Shown: positions 1 through 8,540, numbered from the stretch's first letter. The stretch is DNA of 64,000 nucleotides from Paenibacillus sp. GM2 (GCF_900069005.2 NZ_LN831279.1:2994961-3058960); one strand, 5' to 3'. Numbers and translations are program-made. Notes: generated from the letters alone by a model not told the origin.

Positions 1-398
1 TCTACGTGATGCATTTGATAAAGCTCAATATGATCGGTCTGCAGACGGCGCAGCGAACCTTCCAGATGACGGCGGATTTTGTATGCGGACAAGCCAACTT
101 CCCCGTTAGGTCCGTCGAGCGGATCGCTCATGTTCCCATATACCTTTGTCGCCAGTACGACCTTCTCGCGGCGGTTGCCACCCTGTGCGAACCATTTTCC
201 GATAATTTCTTCAGTTCGTCCAGAGTTCTCGCCCCAACCATAAATATTAGCGGTATCAAAAAAGTTGATCCCCGCATCCAGCGCTGCATCCATGATACGA
301 AAAGATTCCTTCTCATCCGTCGTTACACCGAAATTCATCGTACCCAGACATAACTTGCTTACCTTTAAGCCGGAACGTCCTAACGCAGTATACTTCAT
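1..398 (-). CDS. Aldo/keto reductase, N-terminal part (cut by window edge)
   Basis: The first 132 codons of an NAD(P)H-dependent aldo/keto reductase; the 3' part lies beyond position 1. The protein opens MKYTALGRSGLKVSKLCLGT, the usual start of the family, then has NFFDTANIYG, which carries the catalytic Asp and Tyr of the TIM barrel, and VVLATKVYG around the catalytic Lys. AAAGGAG lies nine to ten bases before the ATG. It follows the short-chain dehydrogenase on the same strand after 55 bases, so the two may be co-transcribed. The substrate cannot be told from the sequence. Confidence 0.9.
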   Translation of the reverse strand, partial: MKYTALGRSGLKVSKLCLGTMNFGVTTDEKESFRIMDAALDAGINFFDTANIYGWGENSGRTEEIIGKWFAQGGNRREKVVLATKVYGNMSDPLDGPNGEVGLSAYKIRRHLEGSLRRLQTDHIELYQMHHV

Positions 399-453
399 TG
401 AACACAACTCCTTTATAAAATAGTAAAATCTGGCCATCATTTAACACTATCCT

Positions 454-1191
454 CTACCAAGGCCAGCTATTCCCTTCCACATCAACGAACTCCAACCTCT
501 GCTCAGCTACAGCAGATGACGGGTTTAAGAGCCGTTCGCGAATCAGCTGCAGAATTCCGTCCGCCGACTGGGCCGGCGTCAGAGCCGCTTCCGCATCAAG
601 CCCTCCGCGCATATAGGTCTGCACCCATCCGGGATGAATGACGAGCATGCGGACGCCATCTGATTTCAGGCTGTTGAACACTTGCTTGGACTGCATATTC
701 AGAGCGGCCTTGGACATGCCATAGGCGAACCAGCGATCCCGGCTGCACTGCCCGATGCTTCCTGCCTCAGAGGAGATATTAATGATCAGCTTCTGCGCGC
801 TGTTCCTAATCATCTCATGCAGCGCGTTCGTCATCCGCAGCGCCCCAAGCGCATTGACATTGTACACTTGAAGCATGTCCGAAAAATCGAGCTCATCGCT
901 TACACCGGACTGAATATCGCCGAGAATCGCCGCATTGTTGATCAGCAGATCCACCGTCTCACAAGCTTGTTCCTGCACAGCCTGGACCGCAGCCTTCACG
1001 CTCTCATCGCTGCCTACATCCAGATCGACGAGAATAAGCCGCTCTCCATAAGCTGTAACCAGCTCGGAAAGCGACTTCCCCCGTTTATCATATCTTCCAG
1101 CAATCACGCGATACCCTTTATGCAGCAATCCGCGAACCAGTTCAAACCCGACGCCATGATCGGCACCCGTCACCCAAACGGTAAACATCAT
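454..1191 (-). CDS. Short-chain dehydrogenase/reductase (SDR)
   Basis: A 245-residue classical SDR, a Rossmann-fold NAD(P)-dependent oxidoreductase. The cofactor-binding TGADHGVG motif lies near residues 8-15, LLINNAA near residue 86, a catalytic Ser in INISSEAG, and the YGMSK active site (YxxxK) near residues 178-182. The overall pattern resembles the C-factor/YciK-like group of small SDRs; the substrate is unknown. A GGAGCT ribosome site precedes tandem ATG codons, and either could start the protein. It lies downstream of the fucose operon on the same strand with 53 bases between and no obvious terminator, so some readthrough is possible. Confidence 0.9.
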   Translation of the reverse strand: MMFTVWVTGADHGVGFELVRGLLHKGYRVIAGRYDKRGKSLSELVTAYGERLILVDLDVGSDESVKAAVQAVQEQACETVDLLINNAAILGDIQSGVSDELDFSDMLQVYNVNALGALRMTNALHEMIRNSAQKLIINISSEAGSIGQCSRDRWFAYGMSKAALNMQSKQVFNSLKSDGVRMLVIHPGWVQTYMRGGLDAEAALTPAQSADGILQLIRERLLNPSSAVAEQRLEFVDVEGNSWPW

Positions 1192-1244
1192 GAGATAGAA
1201 GCTCCTTTGGAAAGAAAATAGTTGGTTCTCTTTCCATTATAGGG

Positions 1245-1682
1245 TTAATACGGCCCGGACACTATGCCCTTTTTAAGAATAATATTGGCATAAAGCGCCA
1301 GCTCCCCGGTAGATACGACCGCATAAGCCCGCTTGGCCCGCTCATAGAAAGCAAATCGCTCTACCTCGTCAAAAACCTCTGATCTCGTATCATATTGCGC
1401 AACGATACTCTTGTAGCGATCCCAGACCGGGGTTTCCACCGGATCGCCAGGAGTTACAGCCATGAGGACTGCAGGGCGATCCACATAGGTATCGAGCGGA
1501 AAAAGCGGCAGAATCGCCTCCAGCAGCTCGGGTACGCCATGTCCATCACAGCGTACAAGCCGCTGGGCGTGGCTGGCCGCCGGGAAGTTCGCGTCAGCGA
1601 ATACGATCTCATCCGAGTGACCCATTTCCATCAACACTTTGATCAGATCAGGCGAAATCAAGCTGGAAATTCCTTTTAACAT
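1245..1682 (-). CDS. fucU: L-fucose mutarotase, RbsD/FucU family
   Basis: A 145-residue RbsD/FucU-family protein, which interconverts alpha and beta anomers of a sugar so the isomerase gets its preferred form. It opens MLKGISSLISPDLIKVL, followed by MGHSDEIVFADANFP with the conserved His and Asp of the family. A longer frame reaches upstream, but the ATG at 1682 sits 5 bases after GGAGGTT and overlaps the end of the kinase gene (ATGTTAA), which is typical translational coupling. It is the last gene of the fucI operon; that context makes L-fucose the likely sugar. Confidence 0.9.
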   Translation of the reverse strand: MLKGISSLISPDLIKVLMEMGHSDEIVFADANFPAASHAQRLVRCDGHGVPELLEAILPLFPLDTYVDRPAVLMAVTPGDPVETPVWDRYKSIVAQYDTRSEVFDEVERFAFYERAKRAYAVVSTGELALYANIILKKGIVSGPY

Positions 1683-3181
1683 GGCATAACCTCCATCAGC
1701 TGCTGATACCGTGTATAAGCCGTTTGCCATTCGCTTTGCTGCTCCGGGACATACGTGCTTATAGCAAATGAAGCTTTAACCAGCTCCACACCTTCCTGCA
1801 TGTCAGCCAGATAACCGCCGGCTTGCAGCTGCACGAGCATATTCCCGATTGCGCTGGCCTCAACCGGCCCGGTCCAGACCGGCCGACCTATCGCTCCCGC
1901 CGTGAAGCGGCACAGCAGCTCATTCTGGATACCGCCGCCGACCATATGCAACCCGTCAAACACCGTTCCGGTCAGGCGTTCGGCCTGCTCCAGCACCATA
2001 CGGTACTTGAGCGCCAGGCTCTCCAGAATACAGCGCACTGTCTCGCCGATCGTCCGCGGCTCAGGCTGACCACTCTCGCGGCAATAGGCCGCGATTTCCT
2101 CTGGCATAGAATCCGGATTCATAAATCGCAGATCATCGGGATCAATTAAGCAACCGAATGGTTTTGCCGTCTCGGCCAAGGCAACGAGCTGCGGATAATC
2201 AAACAGCTCTCCCTGCTGTTCCCAAATGCGCCTGCACTCCTGTAGAATCCATAGGCCCATAATATTTTTCAAAAGATGATAGGTGCCCCCCGCTCCTCCC
2301 TCATTGGAAAATTCCAGCTTCAATACATCGGGATGAAGCAGCGGTGCTTGCATCTGCGTTCCCAGCAAGGACCAGGTTCCGCTGACAAGATAAGCAAAGA
2401 CCGGCGATGCTGCGGGCACCGCGGCGGCCGCCGACTCCGTATCATGCGAGGCTGCGGCAATTACCTTGAGCTTTGGTACGCCCAGCTCAGCACGGATTTC
2501 CTCCGTAAGCTGCCCGATTTCCGTCCCCGGTTGTACCGGATCTATGAACAGGGCCTCGGGCAGTCCCAGCTCCCGCATCAGCGGCTTATTCCAAGCCCGC
2601 TTCGCCGGATCATAGAGCTGCGTCGTCGTTGCCATCGTAAATTCACAGGCTTTGCACCCCGTTAGAAAATAGTTCAGCAGATCAGGCGTCAACAGCAGCG
2701 TCTTCGCCATCTCCAGCTTCGGAGAGTTCGCCTTCTTCATCGCATAGAGCTGATACAGCGTATTAAACGGCATAAATTGCAGCCCGCTCTCATCGAACAG
2801 CCGCTCAGCCCCCAGCTTCGCAGACAGCTCTTCGACCAGTCCCTCGGTCTGGCGGTCGCGATAATGATACGGAATGCCAAGCAGTTCCCCGCTCGCATCA
2901 AGCAGTCCGAAATCCACCCCCCAGGTATCAATCGCGCAGCTCTCAGGCTTATAGCCAAGCTGGAACGCTTGGCGAATGCCTGTCTTGATCTCTTGCAGCA
3001 ACCCGGGCGTATTCCAATGCAGATGTTCACCGATACGAACGGGCGTATTGGAGAATCGATGAATCTCGGTAATTTTCAATCGTTTGGCGCTGCCAGAACC
3101 GGCTGCCTCTATTTCTCCAATTAAAGCTCGACCGCTGCCAGCTCCAAGATCAAACGCCAGAACGGTTGGTGTGTGAGTCAT
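1676..3181 (-). CDS. FGGY carbohydrate kinase (rhamnulokinase-like; probable L-fuculokinase)
   Basis: A 501-residue FGGY-family kinase that phosphorylates a ketose at C1. It begins with the ATP-binding AFDLGAGSGRALIGEI near residue 8, has DTWGVDFGLLD in the N-terminal lobe and VGGGIQNELLCRFTAGAIGRP in the C-terminal lobe. By sequence it resembles rhamnulokinase (RhaB) more than enteric FucK, but its position between the fucose isomerase, aldolase and mutarotase genes suggests L-fuculose as substrate; L-rhamnulose cannot be excluded. I chose the ATG at 3181, eight bases after AGGCGG; a GTG three codons upstream lies against that site. Confidence 0.87.
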   Translation of the reverse strand: MTHTPTVLAFDLGAGSGRALIGEIEAAGSGSAKRLKITEIHRFSNTPVRIGEHLHWNTPGLLQEIKTGIRQAFQLGYKPESCAIDTWGVDFGLLDASGELLGIPYHYRDRQTEGLVEELSAKLGAERLFDESGLQFMPFNTLYQLYAMKKANSPKLEMAKTLLLTPDLLNYFLTGCKACEFTMATTTQLYDPAKRAWNKPLMRELGLPEALFIDPVQPGTEIGQLTEEIRAELGVPKLKVIAAASHDTESAAAAVPAASPVFAYLVSGTWSLLGTQMQAPLLHPDVLKLEFSNEGGAGGTYHLLKNIMGLWILQECRRIWEQQGELFDYPQLVALAETAKPFGCLIDPDDLRFMNPDSMPEEIAAYCRESGQPEPRTIGETVRCILESLALKYRMVLEQAERLTGTVFDGLHMVGGGIQNELLCRFTAGAIGRPVWTGPVEASAIGNMLVQLQAGGYLADMQEGVELVKASFAISTYVPEQQSEWQTAYTRYQQLMEVMPC

Positions 3182-3197
3182 TCGTCGCACCGCCTGT

Positions 3198-3857
3198 TCA
3201 TTTCATTTTTTGCAACAGCTGAATCCGGTAATCCTCGCTCTCCAGCGCCGCGATAGCATCTACCTCTTCCTCCGTAAGCACGGACGGCGTCCCCGCAGCC
3301 TTGGCGGCCAAATATATTTTGGCGCTCTCTTCAACGACCTGCGTACGGTAGAAAGCTTCGCGCAGATTCCGGCCTGTAGTCACAAGTCCATGATTGCCCA
3401 ATAAAATCGAGCTGGCCTCGTTTACCTTGGCAGCCACCGCATCCGCTAGCAAATCCGTCGTTGGAATGACGTAAGGAATGAAGGCGGTACGCCCGACCAA
3501 TGCCGCTTGATCCGGGAACATAATCGGCAGTTCCTCTGCGATCAATGTAAAAGCAATGCAGTGAGACGGATGCGTATGCACCATTGCTTTAATGTCCGGA
3601 TTTTGACGATAGCCGTACAGATGCATCAGCACCTCAGAGGATGGACGATAGCCGCTGTCGCTGATTTCCCCACTGGGAATATCGACTTCAACCCACTCTT
3701 CCGCCCGGATCTCCTCCAGAGCAAAACCGCTTGGCGACAAATACATTTTGTCTCCGGCGCGGGCACTGATATTGCCACCGGGACCTACGACGAGGCCCTG
3801 GTTAACAATTTTTTGCGCGTATTTGCACAGTTCGTTGCGAATATCTATGTTTTGCAT
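3198..3857 (-). CDS. fucA: Class II aldolase (L-fuculose-1-phosphate / rhamnulose-1-phosphate aldolase type)
   Basis: A 219-residue zinc-dependent class II aldolase/adducin-family protein, expected to split L-fuculose 1-phosphate into dihydroxyacetone phosphate and L-lactaldehyde. VVGPGGNISAR near residue 25 matches the phosphate-binding loop, SSEVLMHL holds the acidic catalytic residue, HTHPSH gives the zinc-binding histidines and LLGNHG supplies another. The start is the ATG preceded by GGGGAAAGAACTACC; an in-frame upstream codon exists but has no ribosome site. It lies between fucI and the kinase gene with short gaps. Fuculose versus rhamnulose specificity rests on context. Confidence 0.88.
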   Translation of the reverse strand: MQNIDIRNELCKYAQKIVNQGLVVGPGGNISARAGDKMYLSPSGFALEEIRAEEWVEVDIPSGEISDSGYRPSSEVLMHLYGYRQNPDIKAMVHTHPSHCIAFTLIAEELPIMFPDQAALVGRTAFIPYVIPTTDLLADAVAAKVNEASSILLGNHGLVTTGRNLREAFYRTQVVEESAKIYLAAKAAGTPSVLTEEEVDAIAALESEDYRIQLLQKMK

Positions 3858-3907
3858 GGTAGTTCTTTCCCCTTTCCTAGACAAAACCGCTCAAGCTCTG
3901 TTCGAAG

Positions 3908-5698
3908 TCATTTATACAGCGGTCCGAAATTCTTGCAAGCGCGGAAATCAGCGCCCTCGCTCTGCTCCGTACCAAACAGGCCCCATGCCCGCGGACGGAA
4001 TATCCTCTCCTTCGCTACATTGTGCATGCTTACCGGGATGCGCAGCATGGAAGCAAGCGTGATCAGATCCGCACCGATATGCCCATAGCTGATTGCACCA
4101 TGGTTCGCTCCCCAATGATCCATCACGTCATAGACGCTGGCAAAGGCACCGTTTCCTGTTAAGATCGGCGCGAACCAGGTGGTTGGCCAAGTTGGATCGG
4201 TCCGTTTGTCGAGCGTATCATGCACTTCCTGCGGCAGATCAACCGAATAGCCTTCAGCAATTTGCAGTACCGGGCCAAGGCCCTTTACAAGATTGAGGCG
4301 AGTCATCGTCATCGGCATCCCGCCGCGGGTCAGATAGTCCGTCGAGAAGCCGCCGCCGCGGAAATACTCTACCGAAGCCGGGCGCCACTGAGCAGCCCCT
4401 AACGTGGCTTGCACCTCTTCCCCGGTAATCTCCCAAAATGGCTTCAAGGCTGGCTCGCCGTCAAGCTTCTGCTCGCCAGTACCGTCCAAGGCCGCTGATC
4501 CTGAGTTGATCAGATGAAGGATACCATTAGCAGCCTGACCTTCCAGCTTGTAACCGGCAACGCGCTCTACGGAAGCAGGGCTCCAGTACGTTCTTACATC
4601 AGCGAAAATCTGCGCGGTATTTGTAAGCAGGTTGCCAAACAGCATGCCAACTCCGTTCAGGCTGTCATTTTCCGTAGCGACGGTAAATGGCGCTCTTCGT
4701 CCGTTCCAGTCAAAGGAGGAGTTAAGCATCGTCTCCATAAAGTCACCGTTCGGGAAGTGGTCTGTCCATTGCCGCTGGCCCTGGAAGCCGGATGCAATGG
4801 CATGATGGCCGTTCGCTTCCTCGCCGAAGCCAAGCTCAGTCAGGCGCGGATTGCCGATCATTAGATCGCGGGCGATCAGCGTCATTTTTACAACCGTCTC
4901 CCACTCCTGATCCTTGCGCTCGCGTGAAGTTTGCAAAAGCTCCGGATTATTGTCAGGGCCCTCGGTGCAGTTCTCCTTCACCCAGGCCAGCGCTAATTTA
5001 TATTCCTCAGGATCATAGATTTCCTCGTCGATCCTTCTCGTAAATTCACTCATATCGATATATTCATTGCGCATGCCAAGATACTCCTGGAAGAAGCTGT
5101 CGTTCACAATCGAACCGGCAATCCCCATTGAGACGGAACCCATCGATAAATACGCTTTGTCGCGCATCAGTGCCACAGCAAGACCGCTGCGGGCAAAGCG
5201 AAGCAGCTTCTCCTGCACGTCATCAGGAATATGATCATCGCCCTCATCCTGGACATCTTCACCGTAAATGCCGAACGCCGGAATTCCTTTTTGCGCATGG
5301 GCGGACAATACGGCCGCCAAGTAAACCGCTCCGGGACGTCCCGTACCGTTGAAGCCCCATACCGCCTTCGGCATGCTGGCATCCGTATCCATCGTCTCCG
5401 TACCATAGCACCAGCAAGGTGTAACTGTGATCGTCAGACCAACCTCGGATTGCTTGAATTTCTTCGCCGCCGCAGCCGCTTCGGCTACACCGCCGATACA
5501 GGTATCGGCAATCACGCATTCAACCGGATCGCCATTCGGGTATCTAAGCTCAGACGTTAACAGCTTGGCGACCGCCTTCGCCAGGTTCATCGTCTGCTCT
5601 TCAAGCGATTCCCGTACCCCTCTTCTTCTTCCGTCTATCGTTGGACGAATCCCGATCTTCGGAAAACCGTCTTTCCATCTGTAATCGCTTGCAGTCAT
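3908..5698 (-). CDS. fucI: L-fucose isomerase
   Basis: A 596-residue L-fucose isomerase, about the usual length of the family. It is the manganese-dependent ketol isomerase that turns L-fucose (and often D-arabinose) into the ketose. Recognisable stretches are FPKIGIRPTIDGRRRGVRESLE at the N-terminus, TPCWCYGTETMD, VWGFNGTGRPGAVYLAA and, near the C-terminus, ANHGAISYGHIGADLITLASML. GAGGAGGATGTTGT precedes the ATG. It is the first gene of a four-gene operon ending with fucU. The regulator is probably the AraC-family protein at 7278-8129, the nearest sugar-type regulator. Confidence 0.95.
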   Translation of the reverse strand: MTASDYRWKDGFPKIGIRPTIDGRRRGVRESLEEQTMNLAKAVAKLLTSELRYPNGDPVECVIADTCIGGVAEAAAAAKKFKQSEVGLTITVTPCWCYGTETMDTDASMPKAVWGFNGTGRPGAVYLAAVLSAHAQKGIPAFGIYGEDVQDEGDDHIPDDVQEKLLRFARSGLAVALMRDKAYLSMGSVSMGIAGSIVNDSFFQEYLGMRNEYIDMSEFTRRIDEEIYDPEEYKLALAWVKENCTEGPDNNPELLQTSRERKDQEWETVVKMTLIARDLMIGNPRLTELGFGEEANGHHAIASGFQGQRQWTDHFPNGDFMETMLNSSFDWNGRRAPFTVATENDSLNGVGMLFGNLLTNTAQIFADVRTYWSPASVERVAGYKLEGQAANGILHLINSGSAALDGTGEQKLDGEPALKPFWEITGEEVQATLGAAQWRPASVEYFRGGGFSTDYLTRGGMPMTMTRLNLVKGLGPVLQIAEGYSVDLPQEVHDTLDKRTDPTWPTTWFAPILTGNGAFASVYDVMDHWGANHGAISYGHIGADLITLASMLRIPVSMHNVAKERIFRPRAWGLFGTEQSEGADFRACKNFGPLYK

Positions 5699-5730
5699 AC
5701 AACATCCTCCTCTAACTTGGTTATGTCTTC

Positions 5731-5759
5731 ATTCTAGTAGGAGGCTGAGGGGGCGATAA
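5731..5759 (-). promoter_or_regulatory. Candidate promoter of the fuc operon
   Basis: On the minus strand, TTATCG and TAGAAT are separated by 17 bases, 33 bases before the fucI start. The -35 box is poor, as is common where an AraC-type activator is needed. The 5760-5940 stretch upstream holds no gene; it is GA-rich and could contain the activator site, but I see no clear direct repeat. Confidence 0.3.
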
Positions 5760-5950
5760 CCCACTATGCTGTCTTTTGACTGGAGGAGGTGGTCAATATA
5801 GTGTACCTGGGGATGGAAGTGTACAACATGGGTGGAGTGAAAGACCATGATGCCATGCCGTTAATACGCAAACTGTTAGGCATTTTCGATCCGCCTCCGG
5901 CATTCTACAAAAACGCAAACATATGTTCTTTTATATCAGAATAAAATTGG

Positions 5951-5956
5951 TATAAT
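5951..5956 (+). promoter_or_regulatory. Extended -10 promoter of the small toxin gene
   Basis: TGGTATAAT is an extended -10 element (TGnTATAAT) without a good -35 box. Transcription from about position 5963 would give a 5' leader of roughly 90 bases before the toxin ATG. Confidence 0.55.
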
Positions 5957-6055
5957 AGAGTGGACAATTGAATCTTGGGTGGGCATGGTATCCCTTCTGA
6001 ACATTTTCTCCGATTCGAGGTAGAGTATTTGGGGAACTGGACAGGAGGTGATTCC

Positions 6056-6151
6056 ATGAAAATAGAAGCTGCGATAACAATTATGATATTATTCGCAACA
6101 TTTATCGTTGCTCTTTTATCGTATATTGGAAGCAATTTCAAGAAAAAGTAA
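6056..6151 (+). CDS. Small membrane toxin, putative holin-like / type I toxin
   Basis: A 31-residue peptide that begins MKIEAAITIMILFATFIVAL and ends in a Lys-rich tail. One transmembrane helix fills residues 5-25. It has the look of the small 'putative holin-like toxin' (Hol_Tox/TxpA/BsrG type) family of Firmicutes, whose members disturb the cell membrane when expressed. ACAGGAGGTG lies 5 bases before the ATG. Its own promoter lies 100 bases upstream, and an antisense RNA appears to be made from the opposite strand across its 3' end. A 10-bp stem hairpin begins at the stop codon. Family assignment is by pattern, without a search. Confidence 0.75.
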   Translation: MKIEAAITIMILFATFIVALLSYIGSNFKKK

Positions 6152-6188
6152 AAAACCCACCCCAAGGTTAGCGCCAAAGGTGGGTTTT
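6152..6188 (-). terminator. Intrinsic terminator of the antisense RNA
   Basis: A 10-bp perfect stem (AAAACCCACC / GGTGGGTTTT) with an 17-base loop begins in the toxin stop codon. Read on the minus strand, it is followed by TTTTTTAC, so it ends a transcript coming from the right. On the plus strand the following bases are not T-rich enough to stop the toxin mRNA well. Confidence 0.7.
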
Positions 6189-6232
6189 ACCCTATAAGCA
6201 TCAGAAGGGATATCCCCTCCGAGCCAATGGTT

Positions 6233-6257
6233 AGCCGGGTGTTCTCAGCACTCGGCT
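6233..6257 (+). terminator. Hairpin ending the toxin mRNA
   Basis: AGCCGGGTG pairs with CACTCGGCT (one G-T) around a 7-base loop and is followed by TCTTTAAT. It is a plausible 3' end of the toxin mRNA and also the 5' hairpin of the antisense RNA. Confidence 0.45.
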
Positions 6258-6269
6258 TCTTTAATAGTT

Positions 6270-6298
6270 ATGATAACATAATTGGAAAAAGAAGTGAA
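6270..6298 (-). promoter_or_regulatory. Promoter of the antisense RNA
   Basis: Minus strand: TTCACT, 17 bases, TATCAT. It points toward the toxin gene and away from the vanW gene. Confidence 0.5.
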
Positions 6299-6343
6299 CG
6301 ATAAGAGCTATTCAATTTAACCCAGTATAAGGGGGGAGCTGCA

Positions 6344-7153
6344 TTGAAGAAACCGATTCCCAGGTCTAGGATGCGTTTAGTCCTTGGAGCATTTTATTTT
6401 CGCTGGAGAAGATATTTGAAATGGTATTTAGAACGAAGCAAATTTGCTGCAAAGCAAGAACCGTCTATACTCCCCATAGAAGTGAACAGGCATCAGACAC
6501 CGCTAATCCGGCAGCTCAAAAACGTAGATATGTGGATGCAGACGAATAAAGTTATCAACCTGAAGCTGGCCCTGCAAAAAGTAAACGGTATCGTCATCCA
6601 GGCTGGCGAGACATTTTCTTATTGGAAATTGATTGGCCGTCCTTCACGCAGAAAGGGTTACGTAGAGGGAATGGTCTTGTTCTACGGCAGCTTCCGGCCG
6701 GGGATCGGCGGCGGGTTATGTCAGCTCTCCAACCTGATTTACTGGATTACCTTGCATACTCCGCTGGAGGTTACAGAGAGACATCGCCACAGCTACGACG
6801 TATTCCCCGATTCAAATTGAAATCAGCCCTTTGGCAGCGGCGCTACCTGCGCTTACAATTATCTCGACCTGCAAATTTACAATCCGACCGATCAACCCTA
6901 CCAGTTGAATGTCTATTTGACCGATGACCATCTGGTCGGGAGCTGGAACACCACTATGGAAAGTAAATTCAACTATGAAATTTATGAAAAAGAACATAGC
7001 ATGACACAGCAATCATGGGGTGGTTATGTCAGACAAAACCTTATTTTCAGGCGGGTGTTTAATGTAGAAGGCGAGCTCGTGGACGATCAGTATGTGACAG
7101 AGAATTATGCATTGATGATGTATCCGCCTTTTTTGAAGCAGGAGAATGCTTAA
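6344..7153 (+). pseudogene. VanW-family protein interrupted by an in-frame TGA
   Basis: A 269-codon VanW-family frame with a stop codon at 6818-6820. The N-terminal half (158 residues) contains NGIVIQAGETFSYWKLIG, GGGLCQLSNLIYWITLHTPL and ERHRHSYDVFPDSN. The family continues after this with Arg and then QPFGSGAT, and exactly that continues here in the same reading frame after the TGA (QPFGSGATCAYNYLDLQIYN). There is no length change: one CGA-to-TGA substitution explains the break. The function of VanW proteins is not settled; they occur in vancomycin-resistance clusters and widely in Firmicutes. The 3' half has no ribosome site of its own. Readthrough cannot be excluded. Confidence 0.8.
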
Positions 7154-7277
7154 TTGATGAGCAGAATGTGTCATAGTGGATGATCCAGGCAGATGGGTGC
7201 GGGTTGGGTTAACCCTTTTTCAGATGCTCCGGAATTATGGCATAATGAAGTTAGATTGTTATCGGGAGGGAGCCGTT

Positions 7278-8129
7278 GTGCCTAAAATCGAAATTCCCCA
7301 CCAAAAAAGCGATACCTTCCGCTTCAAAAGAGTCCCGGAGCTGCTCTTCGCCGGCAAGGTTGAGGATGAGAGCTTCTTCTACGCGCCACCGCAGATTCAT
7401 GATTTTTGCGAGATCATCTATATTGTGGAAGGGACCGGAGAGTTCTCGATCGGTGGAAAAAACTATGTGCTACAGCAAGGGGATGTAGCCATCTATAACC
7501 CCGGCGTCCCCCATGAGGAGCGTTCTTCGAGCGAGGTGCCATTCAAGGTATTTTATTGCGGTCTGGATAATCTGCATATTGAGGGAGTTCCTTACGGAAT
7601 GCTGCTCCCCCCTTACGTAGATCCGGTCATTTCCTGTGAGAAGTACGCTTATCGGGTGGAGAGCTATCTGTCGGAAATGCTGCAGGAATGCGACTCGCAG
7701 GTTCTAGGCTATGAGACGCTCAGCAATAACCTGTTGATGTCGCTGATTACGTTGATCTATCGCATTGTCGATGTGAAGCATCAGTTCCAGAAGCTGAAGG
7801 GCAAGAATGAAATTTCCCTGCGGACCAAGGAATTTATTGATAAAAACTATACTCAAAGCATTACGCTCAAGGATATCGCCGACACGCTTTATGTCAGTCA
7901 GCACTACCTGTCCCACCGCTTCAAAAAAGATCTCGGCGACTCCCCCGTCAATTACCTGATTAACCGCAGGATTGAGGAGGCCAGGCGACTGTTGGTGGAC
8001 AGTGATACGCCGGTTCACGAAATCGCCGCCCGGGTTGGCTACAGTAATGACAAGTATTTCTCGATGCTGTTCAAGAAGGTCACCGGCCAAACGCCATCGG
8101 CATTTCGGGAAGAGGAACGAGGAAGGTAA
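7278..8129 (+). CDS. AraC-family transcriptional regulator
   Basis: A 283-residue regulator with an N-terminal cupin sugar-sensing domain (PQIHDFCEIIYIVEGTGEF, then LQQGDVAIYNPGVPHEE) and a C-terminal double helix-turn-helix (residues ~185-280) with LKDIADTLYVSQHYLSHRFK and VHEIAARVGYSNDKYFSMLFKK. The frame is open farther upstream, but the GTG at 7278 lies seven bases after GGGAGGG, and a TGGCATAAT extended -10 box at about 7240 would put the transcript start inside the longer frame, so I prefer the GTG. It probably activates the divergent fuc operon, from which the toxin locus and vanW now separate it. Confidence 0.88.
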   Translation: MPKIEIPHQKSDTFRFKRVPELLFAGKVEDESFFYAPPQIHDFCEIIYIVEGTGEFSIGGKNYVLQQGDVAIYNPGVPHEERSSSEVPFKVFYCGLDNLHIEGVPYGMLLPPYVDPVISCEKYAYRVESYLSEMLQECDSQVLGYETLSNNLLMSLITLIYRIVDVKHQFQKLKGKNEISLRTKEFIDKNYTQSITLKDIADTLYVSQHYLSHRFKKDLGDSPVNYLINRRIEEARRLLVDSDTPVHEIAARVGYSNDKYFSMLFKKVTGQTPSAFREEERGR

Positions 8130-8260
8130 GGTGTGAAGCGAAGAGGTATGGACCGGTGCTTGGACTTGTGGTCGACCGACTGCTGTCAGGCAGATCAGGG
8201 CATCGCATGTTAGGAGTTACCCACAGTGCAAAAGATGCGAAATGCGATGGAGGGCACATT

Positions 8261-8540
8261 ATTGGGCAGCAACTGTTGCGGGATGTGATGAATAGCGGAC
8301 TATGGGCAGTGACTGATGCGGGATGCGATGAGTGGCGGACTATGGGCAGTGACTGATGCGGGATGCGATGAGTAGCGGACTATGGGCAGTGACTGATGCG
8401 GGATGCGATGAGTAGCGGACTATGGGCAGTGACTGATGCGGGATGCGATGAATAGCGGACTATGGGCAGTGACTGTTGCGGGCTGCGATGAGTGGCTGAC
8501 TATGGCCAGTGAGTGATGCGGGATGCGATGAGTGGCGGAC
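8261..8540. repeat. Seven tandem 40-bp repeats
   Basis: Seven head-to-tail units of exactly 40 bases, the core being TATGGGCAGTGACTGATGCG plus GGATGCGATGAGTAGCGGAC. The four middle copies differ at 1-2 positions; the first and the last two have more changes. The unit length is not a multiple of three, and no coding frame runs through with a plausible start, so it is a non-coding minisatellite. It follows the araC gene; 8130-8260 and 8541-8695 hold nothing I recognise. Confidence 0.9.

Larger units (their letters stand above)
6152..6263 (-). ncRNA. Candidate antisense antitoxin RNA
   Basis: A minus-strand RNA of about 110 bases is predicted from a promoter at 6270-6298 to the terminator at 6152-6188. 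It would overlap the 3' untranslated part of the toxin mRNA, the layout of TxpA/RatA and BsrG/SR4 systems. Its 5' end would fold into the 9-bp hairpin of 6233-6257. No transcript evidence is available. Confidence 0.55.

Noticed and set aside
5905..6177. A 90-codon minus-strand frame over the toxin gene
   Set aside because: No ribosome site, unlikely composition, and the plus strand carries a better supported small gene; the minus strand more likely makes an RNA.
6344..7153. Frameshift in vanW
   Set aside because: Both halves are in the same frame (distance divisible by three); a single stop codon interrupts it.
8156..8356. A 66-codon frame after araC
   Set aside because: It runs into the 40-bp repeats, has no ribosome site and no recognisable composition.
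8261..8540. CRISPR array
   Set aside because: The repeats are head-to-tail without unique spacers, and no cas genes are near.
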